A stretch of DNA of 64,000 bases from Oscillospiraceae bacterium. Its GTDB lineage: Bacteria; Bacillota; Clostridia; Oscillospirales; Ruminococcaceae. The stretch spans positions 1,984,001-2,048,000 of the forward strand of contig CP107210.1 in NCBI GenBank assembly GCA_025757985.1. The letters run 5' to 3'. The position numbers and the translations under genes are program-made. The notes below the pieces were generated by a model. The model searched no databases. It was not told the DNA's origin and worked only from the letters and a program-made list of their open reading frames with translations. Within the stretch, counting starts at the first letter, position 1. Every line of letters starts with the position of its first letter. This document shows, piece by piece, positions 10,395 through 18,333 of the stretch.

Positions 10395-12739
10395 ATGCAC
10401 AACGAGATCTGGCGTTCCAAACAATTTAAGCAGATATTCCACACGGTACTGCTGGTCACTTTTGGACTTCTGACCATAGCCTTGCTTACTATGTACCTGT
10501 TGATGAATCATCTGACTCTTTCTTACCTAGATTCCGTCATGTCCCGCTTTGTGGAAACCGCTTACAGCTCCATCGAAGATCAAATCCTTACAAGTCAGAA
10601 AAATGCGTTGCAGGCTTCCTCATCCTATGACGGAATTTCGCTTTTTTCTGCCAACCCCAGCAGCCTGTCTGACCAACTAAAATCCGTCCGCAGCATAGAT
10701 TACTTTGTCAGCCAAGATTCTTCCATCCATTCGGTTCTCTTCTATAATCATGCCACCGATAAAATTTATATGTTTGGAAAGGAAGTTTGCACCTCAGATT
10801 TAGATGCATTCTATGATCAGCAAGCGGTAGAATACATCCGTCAGAAAGAAAGCCTTGCCGACAACACGCCCCGCATAATACATGACTCCCCTTATACCAC
10901 TACGAGCAGTATGGTACTAACCAGTATGTACAGCCCCGGATATGAAAATATCGTTTTGGTTAACTTGGATGTTAGTGATATTTTTTCTGTGTTGCATAAC
11001 GATCCCGCCGTTTACAGCAAAGCACCTACCAGTTACCTGGTATTCTATAATAAACAGCAGGTTATTTTTGATGGACGGTATCACACTGAGGCATCCGCCT
11101 CCGACACATCTTTATTGAAAACGCTGGAAGCCGGTAACTGGGCCAAAAGCTTTGATGGCGAGTTCAATGGCACTTGGTATCATTTCAACATTCTTCAAGA
11201 TGCTAACAACAACTTCCAGATTGTTTCCTTCGTGCAAAAATCAGACGTAACAGCAACCTTTTTGTCTTTCCTATCGGTTTTGCTCCTCATGAGCGTTCTA
11301 ATGGGCATACTTGCCACTTTGGTAAACTTTTTGGTCAGCCGTAAGCTGTATTCCCCCATTGCCGTCATCAAAGACGCGCTCTCCGAAAGCGAACATTTTA
11401 ATGATGAATTGCAAAAGAACCATGACGTAATCTTAACCGCTTCTGACGAGATCGCCTTTATCGCTCACCAAATTACCGCACATTCCCACCAGCTCGATGA
11501 TTTATCCATCTATAAACGCCGCAGTCTTACCATTTCCCAAGACACACTGCTCAAGGATCAGTTACTGTACAATAAATACCCCGACGACCAATTCTGGGAT
11601 CTTTGCGCGCGCGAGAGAACTTCCCTACCAGCCTGGCGACCACTTCATCTTAGTCTATACCAAATGGCTGCCCCTAGGTCCTACGGAAGAACAGACACCG
11701 GAAAACCAAAGCCTCCTGTGCTATGCGCTGGACAACGTAATGCATGAATTATTTGACCCTTTAGCCAGCGTGCGGTCACCTCCCTTGGAAAAAGGGGACG
11801 TGATTTTCCTGTTTTGCCATAGCAGCGGCAGCGACCCCCACATCAGCCGCGAGATACTGGAGCAAATCCAGCAAACTTTTGCCAACTATTTTTCGTATCT
11901 CTGTTTCTTTCTTTTTATCCCGCTCTATCCACAGCCCCGCCACGCTGTGTTTAACGCAGCAGCAGTTGAAGGAACTTTCCGAATATCGCTTCTTTTACCA
12001 AAACGCCTGTATATTGCAAGTAGGCGAACTCGATTTGGATTCCCTGAACTCTGAAATTTGTCCGGTGGCGGATATGAATTCCCTGGAAAACGCCGTTCGT
12101 GCCAGCGATATGGAAGCCGTTGGCAATATATTGGACGAATATTTTCAGCGCCTGCCACAATATACTAAGGAATCTGCCTCCGCCTCTCTCAATGTATTCG
12201 CTTCGAAGTGCATCACATTACTCAAAAAGATTGAAAGCACAAGCGCCCTGTTTCCTCCCATAAACTATCATCAGTTCTACAGTTCTCTCACAACCAGCGC
12301 CACCATCACCCACGCCCGCAATCTGTCATATGAGCAGTTCGCCAAGGTGTCCGAAACCCTGCACTCAGCAGAAACCAATTCCTCTGGCATTGATATCAAA
12401 AGTGTGCAGGAATATATCGAGCGCTGTTATCAGGATTTCTCGTTTTCCAGCAAATCCGTGGCGGATCATTTCCATATGTCGGTAACCTATCTGAATCGAT
12501 TGTTCAAGCAGAGAACCGGGGATTCCATTGCCGTCTATACCAAGAAACTTCGCTTAGAAAAAGCGCGCGATCTATTGTTGCATTCCTCCTGCAACATTGA
12601 AACCGTTGCCCGAATGGTAGGGTTTGAAAACACAAAGTACTTTTATTCTCTTTTCAAGAGTGAATACGGTGTAAGCCCTAATAACTATCGCCTTTCTGTC
12701 CGGGAAAGCGATTCCCGGAATCCATCGAATCCTTCTTAA
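10395..12739 (+). pseudogene. Membrane-anchored AraC-family transcriptional regulator, broken by two frameshifts
   Basis: The intact protein would have about 780 residues. In order it has an N-terminal membrane helix (near residues 14-40), a long extracellular sensor, a second helix (SFLSVLLLMSVLMGILATLV), a linker domain and a C-terminal AraC DNA-binding domain with FSSKSVADHFHMSVTYLNRL and the VARMVGFENTKYFYSLFKSE second helix-turn-helix. The frame moves by one near 11605-11625, in a GCGCGCGCGAGAGA run. It moves again near 11890-11915, in a T-rich run. Coding quality is good on both sides, so the breaks are recent or are sequence errors. The ATG at 10395 is chosen because an earlier TTG lies within the promoter. 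Confidence 0.85.
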
Positions 12740-12788
12740 TATCAGAAAGCCCTCGGCTTAGCCGCAATGTCAGTATGTTAAGCTGACA

Positions 12789-12830
12789 AATCCTCGTACC
12801 ATCTCATTTCTGATGGTACGAGGATTTTTT
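12789..12830 (+). terminator. Rho-independent terminator of the regulator gene
   Basis: A 15-base perfect stem (AATCCTCGTACCATC with its complement) around an eight-base loop is followed by a run of Ts, 50 bases after the regulator stop codon. Confidence 0.85.
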
Positions 12831-12848
12831 CGTAATAATTCAAAAAAA

Positions 12849-12870
12849 GACTTGACAAATGTGTCAAGTC
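12849..12870. repeat. Perfect hairpin abutting the left end of the insertion sequence
   Basis: GACTTGACA and its complement TGTCAAGTC flank the four-base loop AATG. The hairpin ends one base before the left inverted repeat. It may be part of the insertion target or lie beside the old intergenic terminators; no target duplication is evident. Confidence 0.55.
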
Positions 12871-12950
12871 GCAGCCTGTCGAAAAAGGTTACATTAAGGT
12901 GGTCTTTTTCTCGTAAAACAGAGAGAAATATGGTATAATAAGTACGGGTG

Positions 12951-14426
12951 ATGAACGTGCTTACGAAAAATGTTGAGAATAGAAACCAAATTGAATTTGT
13001 AAGTCTTGAAGAAATGGTTCCGGCTGACCATCTGCTGCGTCAGATTGATGCGGCAATCGACTTCAACAAGATTTATGAATTTGTAGGAGATTCGTATTGC
13101 AAGGACAATGGCCGTCCCAGCATAGATCCGGTCGTTCTGTTTAAGATCGTGCTGATTCAGCATATCTACGGCATCCGTTCTTTGCGCCGGACGCTGGAAG
13201 AAGTCGGCATGAATATGGCATATCGGTGGTTTATTGGCTATCCGCTGAACGAGCAGGTTCCGCACTTTTCAACCGTAAGCTATAACTTCAAGCACCGGTT
13301 CAATACAGCATCTGTTGAGTATGTTTTCCGTTGGGTGCTGAAAGCAGCCGCGGATGAAGGCTATCTGGACACGGAAGCTATCTTTGTAGACGGTACGCAC
13401 ATTTAAGCAAATGCCAATCTGAAAAAGCAGGCCCGCAAAGCTGTACCCAAAGAAGCAAAGCGCTATGCCCACGAACTGTTTGATGAAATAAACAAAGACA
13501 GAGAAGCACACGGAAAAAAGCCCTTTGACGATGATAATGATGGGAATACAACCGGGGGCAACTCTAACGAGCCGGAAATGGTGGAAAAGACGGTTCCCAC
13601 AACAGACCCGGAATGTGGTGTATTTCACAAGGGTGAGCACAAGAAAGTATTTACCTACGAAGCACATACGGCCTGCGATAAGCACAATTTCATCTTAGGC
13701 GTTCACGTTACTCCCGGCAATGTTCATGACAGCGTAGCGTTTGATTCTCTGTACGATGATATCTGTAAGCATTACCCCGAACACAAAATTGTTGCGGCCG
13801 ACAGCGCCTACAAGACTCCCTGGATTTGCAAAAGAATCTTTGAAAGCGGTCGAATCCTTACCTCTGCATATACACGTCCCAAAACAAAAGCCGGCAATCA
13901 CCCCTGGTATACCTATGTTTATGATGAATACTTCGATGACGTAATCTGCCCGGAATACAAAGTTTTGCACTATTCAACAACCAACCGCAATGGATACCGG
14001 GAATACAAGAGCCGTCCTTACCTGTGCAAGGATTGCCCCACAAGGGCAATGTGCACACAGAATGCCAAGTACGAAAAGACAGTTTCAAGGCATATCTGGC
14101 AGCGCTTTGTAGAGATGGCCGAGGATGTAAGGCATACTCCGATATACCGGGATATCTACAAATTGAGACAACAGAAAATTGAGCGTGTGTTTGCCGATGC
14201 AAAGGAAAAGCATGGCATGCGTTATACGCAGTACAGAGGCTTGGCTCAGGTTACCAACTGGGTGAAGCTTAAATTTGGTGCCATGAATTTGAAGAAGCTG
14301 GCCACTTGGAAGTGGAAACAGAAAAAATCCTCTCCTGGAAGGGGGCGGAGAAGGACTTTTGCGGCAAATTTTTCTTCTGTGCTTCTGTTTTTCCCATTTC
14401 AAATGCAAAAACCTGCCTTGGCGTGA
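12951..14426 (+). pseudogene. IS1182-family transposase interrupted by an in-frame stop
   Basis: The N-terminal part has VPADHLLRQIDAAIDF and the FKIVLIQHIYGIRSLRRTLE region typical of IS1182 transposases. The DDE part has DGTHI near residue 150, followed directly by TAA at 13404-13406. The same frame then continues without a break for another 340 residues (ANANLKKQARK, HTACDKHNFILGVHVTPGNV, DSAYKT, and KLKFGAMNLKKLA at the end). Relatives have Lys after DGTHI, so a single A-to-T change (AAA to TAA) explains the stop. Start taken at the ATG at 12951. Confidence 0.85.
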
Positions 14427-14446
14427 TTGTCAAGGCAGGCTTTTTC
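14412..14446 (+). terminator. Terminator at the right end of the insertion sequence
   Basis: CCTGCCTTG pairs with CAAGGCAGG around a ten-base loop and is followed by a T run that overlaps the right inverted repeat. Confidence 0.7.
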
Positions 14447-14455
14447 TACAGGCTG

Positions 14456-14490
14456 AGCCCTGCAGATATAAATTCTGCAGGGCTGCTTTT
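14456..14490. terminator. Hairpin between galE and the insertion sequence, likely the old bidirectional terminator
   Basis: AGCCCTGCAG pairs perfectly with CTGCAGGGCT around a nine-base loop. A T run follows on the plus strand. On the minus strand any T tract following the stem has been replaced by the right end of the insertion sequence, which starts at the next base. Confidence 0.65.
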
Positions 14491-14499
14491 TATACAGAT

Positions 14500-15525
14500 T
14501 TATTCAGCGGTCTTATAGCCGTCGGGGTTGTGGCTCTGCCAGTTCCAGCTGTGGGCGCACATCTCCTCAATGCCGTACTGGGCCTCCCAGCCCAGCTCGC
14601 GCTTGGCCTTGCTGGGGTCACACCAGCACTCGGCAATGTCGCCGGGGCGGCGCGGGTCGATAACATAGGGAATCTCCTTGCCGCAGGCCTTGCTGAAGGC
14701 GTGGATGACATCCAGCACGCTGTAGCCGTGGCCGGTGCCCAGATTGCAGATGAACAGGCCGGGCTTCTGCTCCAGCTTCTTGATGGCCGCCACGTGGCCG
14801 CGGGCCAGATCCACAACGTGGATGTAGTCGCGCACGCCGGTGCCGTCGGGGGTCGGGTAGTCATTGCCAAAGACGTGAACCTTCTCCAGCTTGCCCACGG
14901 CAACCTTGGCAATATAGGGCACAAGGTTGTTGGGGATGCCGTTGGGGTCCTCGCCAATCAGGCCGGACGGATGGGCACCAATAGGGTTGAAGTAACGCAG
15001 CAGCGCCACATTCAGCTCCGGGTCAGCCTTGCAGCAGTCGGTCAGGATGCGCTCGGTAAAGACCTTGGTGGTGCCGTAGGGGTTGGTGGTGCCGCCCACG
15101 GGGAAATCCTCGCGGATGGGCACGCTGGCGGGGTCGCCGTAGACGGTGGCAGAGGAGGAGAAGATGATGTTGTGGCAGTTATGGCGGCGCATAACGTCCA
15201 GAATGTTCAGCGTGCAGGCCAGGTTGTTGGAGTAGTACTCAATGGGCTTGGAAACGCTTTCGCCCACAGCCTTGTAGGCGGCAAACTGGATAACGCAGTC
15301 AATGTCCTCGTTCTCGGCAAAAATTTTCTCCACAGCGGCCTTGTCGGTCATGTCAGCCTCGACAAAGCGGAAGTCCTTGCCGGCAATCTTCTTGACGCGG
15401 GCCAGGGCCTCAGGGCAGGAGTTGTAATAGTTATCGGCCACGACGATGTCGTACCCTGCGGCCAGAAGTTCCACACAGGTGTGGCTGCCGATGTAACCGG
15501 CGCCACCGCTAACCAAAATTGCCAT
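14500..15525 (-). CDS. galE: UDP-glucose 4-epimerase
   Basis: A 341-residue short-chain dehydrogenase-type epimerase, the usual GalE length. The NAD loop GGAGYIGSHT opens the protein, followed by QFAAYKAVGES, SSSATVYGDP with the catalytic Ser, the NPYGTTK active-site Tyr-Lys pair, RYFNPIGAHPSG and GTGVRDYIHVVDLA. It interconverts UDP-glucose and UDP-galactose and often also the N-acetyl forms. An AAAGGAG ribosome site precedes it. Its upstream region is a truncated fucosidase gene, so its present promoter is unclear. With the kinase and nucleotidyltransferase it could complete hexosamine salvage. Confidence 0.96.
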   Translation of the reverse strand: MAILVSGGAGYIGSHTCVELLAAGYDIVVADNYYNSCPEALARVKKIAGKDFRFVEADMTDKAAVEKIFAENEDIDCVIQFAAYKAVGESVSKPIEYYSNNLACTLNILDVMRRHNCHNIIFSSSATVYGDPASVPIREDFPVGGTTNPYGTTKVFTERILTDCCKADPELNVALLRYFNPIGAHPSGLIGEDPNGIPNNLVPYIAKVAVGKLEKVHVFGNDYPTPDGTGVRDYIHVVDLARGHVAAIKKLEQKPGLFICNLGTGHGYSVLDVIHAFSKACGKEIPYVIDPRRPGDIAECWCDPSKAKRELGWEAQYGIEEMCAHSWNWQSHNPDGYKTAE

Positions 15526-15548
15526 AACAGTCGTCTCCTTTTAATTTT

Positions 15549-15692
15549 AAAAGTATTAATGCCAAAGTGCAGGAACATACCGAATTTGCGGTCAATTTGT
15601 GCTTGTTGTCCAAAAGTGGGAACTAACGCAGGTTGCTGCATAATCGGGTATTCTTTGAATGGATACGGTGGTATTTTCTTTTTAAATGCCAT
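15549..15692 (-). pseudogene. 5' remnant of a GH29 alpha-L-fucosidase gene
   Basis: From an ATG at 15692 the minus strand reads MAFKKKIPPYPFKEYP, then TFGQQAQIDRKFGMFLHFG and INTF. This is the opening of GH29-type alpha-L-fucosidases, in which a KFGMFLHFGINTF segment begins the catalytic barrel. The similarity stops at about 15549 and the sequence changes to the galE leader with its ribosome site. About 48 residues of a normally 400-500 residue enzyme remain. Loss of a fucosidase in a fucose-using locus is consistent with a deletion joining this 5' end to galE. Confidence 0.7.
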
Positions 15693-15770
15693 AATAATTC
15701 ATCCTCAATTAAATGCTTTGACATTTATCGCTCGTGTAAGCACGATTTAATTACAATTCAGCTGATTTTG

Positions 15771-17006
15771 TTACCACGCAAGAATGGGTTCATTCAGCAG
15801 TCGGGCATACAGCTCCATAGCAAAATAGTCGCCAAAACTGGCGAAGGTCGCATTTCCATTCTGCTGACGCAGCACACCCGGGCATTCCGGATCCAGCTCC
15901 AGATACTGCTGTGCCAAGGTACGGGCAACGGTTTGCACATACTGGCGCATACTCTCATTCTCTTCTTTACTTAAAAACTCAAGCATTCCGCAAGCCATAA
16001 TTGCCGCAGCCGAGCTGTCCACATTCAATGTGCGGTTTGCCGGGTCGGTAATATCCCAGTACTCCCATGTTTCCTGGCTTCCAAAGTGACGGGCAGGCTT
16101 ATCTTCCGGTAAGCGAAAATCCCATACCGGCACACCATCAGGTGCACACAGTTCCAGATATTTTCCGGTCAGCTTCAGCACCGCCTGGCGGTAACGTTCC
16201 AGACCGGTAAATCTCCATGCCAACGCAAATCCGTATACAGCCCAAGCCGTTCCCCTGGCCCAATGCGAACCTACCGAATAGCCACAATCATTAAATTCCT
16301 CTACCGGCTCTCCGGTAATTTCATCAAAACGATAAGCGTGGCAAACACTACCGTCCTCACGGATAAAGTTTTTCAACGTAGTATCCGCATGTGCAATAGC
16401 AACATTCGTAAAAAACTTGTCCTTGGTAGCCTCGCCCGCCCAGAACAGAAGCGGCAGATTCATCATGCAGTCCACAATGGCAAGCCCCTGACTGTTCGTG
16501 AAAAAATTATTTTGTTTCAGCGACTCTTCAATGTAATCCGGCAGACTGTCGTCCATGCGCCCCCAGGCGCGAATATATCTTCCATTGGGCACGAACCGAT
16601 GTGCCAGCACCTCGGCCGCCCGCACCGATAGCTCCTTCATCGTGTCACTTCCGGTCAGACGATATGCCAGCGTACTGTACAGCGTATACATAAATCCCAG
16701 ATCATGCATCGTATCTGCCGGAGTATCAAAGACTTTTGCCCGATATTTCTCGTACAGGCTTTCCACCCAGCGCACCAGCGAAAGGTTACCGGTATGCTGA
16801 GCAGCCATCAGCGCCATTCCGGTAAAAAAGCTGGGTGTCCAGCAAAAGATATGTTCCACCGGGCGCAGCGTATTGCGATCCACATCAAAATATCTGCCAT
16901 CCATGCGCCCGGGAAATTCTCTCAGATCCGTACCAATACGCTGGGCATTCAAAGCCGCTTTCCGACAGATTGCCTCATATATATCCCGGTATTCCTTATT
17001 TTCCAT
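15771..17006 (-). CDS. GH88 unsaturated glucuronyl hydrolase
   Basis: A protein of about 411 residues with the six-hairpin fold. It removes the unsaturated uronic acid that polysaccharide lyases leave at the non-reducing end. Visible landmarks are HDLGFMYTLYSTLAYRLTG near residue 105 with a catalytic Asp, YSVGSHWARGTAWAVYGFA near 245, and VDSSAAAIMACGMLEFL near 340. No signal peptide is seen, so it acts in the cytosol on imported oligosaccharides. The ATG at 17006 is chosen for its AAGGGGAG ribosome site. It follows the oxidoreductase by 16 bases. GH105 is a possible alternative family. Confidence 0.88.
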   Translation of the reverse strand: MENKEYRDIYEAICRKAALNAQRIGTDLREFPGRMDGRYFDVDRNTLRPVEHIFCWTPSFFTGMALMAAQHTGNLSLVRWVESLYEKYRAKVFDTPADTMHDLGFMYTLYSTLAYRLTGSDTMKELSVRAAEVLAHRFVPNGRYIRAWGRMDDSLPDYIEESLKQNNFFTNSQGLAIVDCMMNLPLLFWAGEATKDKFFTNVAIAHADTTLKNFIREDGSVCHAYRFDEITGEPVEEFNDCGYSVGSHWARGTAWAVYGFALAWRFTGLERYRQAVLKLTGKYLELCAPDGVPVWDFRLPEDKPARHFGSQETWEYWDITDPANRTLNVDSSAAAIMACGMLEFLSKEENESMRQYVQTVARTLAQQYLELDPECPGVLRQQNGNATFASFGDYFAMELYARLLNEPILAW

Positions 17007-17022
17007 CCTTGGCTCCCCTTTT

Positions 17023-18282
17023 TCACACAAACGCATCCATCATGACAGTGTGACCATTCACGCGGGAATCTTCAGCAGCCAAAGCAATCAAATGACTTTC
17101 AACCGAGCTGGCAACCTGAGTTCTGCCCGTATAGGCTCCATCCGTCTTCATCTGGCGCACCACATCACGCATAAAGCCCTTATCACCGCCGGAATGTCCC
17201 TCCGGGTCGGCATTCAGGCGAATCGTGGTGGTCGTACCGGTGGCAAAACAGGTCAGCTCAATCTCATCCTTTTCCACATCGCCAACAATCTGACCATGAG
17301 TTCCCATAAGCTTAATGGTCCGTCCGCCATCCCATGTGAAAGCGCACATGGTAAAGGACGCTGTTACGCCGTTTTCAAATTCAAGGTTTACTACCTGATG
17401 GTCCACAACATCGTTGTCGCAGTGATATACGCACCGACCATAGGGTCCTCTGCGCAACGCCTCCCGCACCGACTCATCCGTATTCTCAAGGCTGACTACC
17501 TTGCGGATTACCGGCACATGAACCCCTTTACTTTGCAGATAAATTCGTTCCGCATTGTACGGGCAGGTATCGGAAACCGGGCAACCGTCCAAGCAGTATT
17601 CCGGTGCCCCCTCCGGTGCGTTCTCGGCTTTAAAATGTCCCAGACTCCCGAAAGAGGAAACCTTGGTGCAATGGCTGCCCACCATCCAGAGAATGATGTC
17701 CATATCATGACAGCTTTTCGCCAGAATCATCGGGCTTGTTTCATCTTCCCTGCGCCAATTACCGCGCACAAAGCTGTGCGCCTGATGCCAGTAGGCCACA
17801 TTCTCGATCTGCTGCACACTCTGCAGCTGACCAATCTCTCCGGCATCCAACAGCTCTTTAACCTTGCTGAAGAAAGGAGTATAGCGCAGCACATGACACA
17901 CTGTGACCAGTTTTCCCTTTTCTTCCGCGAGTGCTTTCAACGCTCGAAGCTCGTCTGCATGGCGGCTCATGGGTTTTTCCATCACCACATGGTATCCCGC
18001 CTGCAGAGCCGCCATTGCAGGGGCAATGTGCTGGTTGTCCTGTGTGCACACAAAGGCACAATCGGCCATTTTAGGGCGTGCCAGCAGTTCATGCCAGTCT
18101 TCCACCGCATTATCCGGGCAGATGCCATGATCCCGGCAGAATTCCTTCCGACGAGCTTCATCCGGCTCAGCCACCGCCACAAAAACGATATCATTGGGGT
18201 TGCGCCGTGCAAAAGCGCCGTATACCTGAGCTCCTCGCTGGCCGGCACCGATCAAAATTGCTTTTACCTTATTGGTTTCCAT
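17023..18282 (-). CDS. Gfo/Idh/MocA family oxidoreductase
   Basis: A 419-residue NAD(P)-dependent sugar dehydrogenase or hydrolase-like enzyme. The N-terminal Rossmann motif is AILIGAGQRGAQVYGAF, and YHVVMEKPMSRHADEL near residue 100 carries the family EKP motif. A CHDMDIILWMVG segment near 195 matches the catalytic His-Asp helix. A small cysteine cluster (CLDGCPVSDTC) near 225 resembles a metal site seen in a subset of the family. It sits between the lyase and the GH88 gene, so the substrate is probably a uronic acid or a sugar freed by them. The exact reaction is unknown. Confidence 0.85.
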   Translation of the reverse strand: METNKVKAILIGAGQRGAQVYGAFARRNPNDIVFVAVAEPDEARRKEFCRDHGICPDNAVEDWHELLARPKMADCAFVCTQDNQHIAPAMAALQAGYHVVMEKPMSRHADELRALKALAEEKGKLVTVCHVLRYTPFFSKVKELLDAGEIGQLQSVQQIENVAYWHQAHSFVRGNWRREDETSPMILAKSCHDMDIILWMVGSHCTKVSSFGSLGHFKAENAPEGAPEYCLDGCPVSDTCPYNAERIYLQSKGVHVPVIRKVVSLENTDESVREALRRGPYGRCVYHCDNDVVDHQVVNLEFENGVTASFTMCAFTWDGGRTIKLMGTHGQIVGDVEKDEIELTCFATGTTTTIRLNADPEGHSGGDKGFMRDVVRQMKTDGAYTGRTQVASSVESHLIALAAEDSRVNGHTVMMDAFV

Positions 18283-18333
18283 TGTTGTTTTTCCTCTCTT
18301 TGTCTTATTTCTGAGTGCTATACCTTACTCTAT

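Larger units (their letters stand above)
12872..14455 (+). mobile_element. IS1182-family insertion sequence
   Basis: The element is about 1.58 kb. It is bounded by 16-base inverted repeats: CAGCCTGTCGAAAAAG on the left (12872-12887) and, as its complement, CAGCCTGTAGAAAAAG on the right (14440-14455), with one mismatch. It contains one transposase gene with a nonsense codon, and a hairpin overlapping its right end. It sits between the convergent regulator and galE genes, next to hairpins on both sides. No flanking direct repeat was found. Confidence 0.85.
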
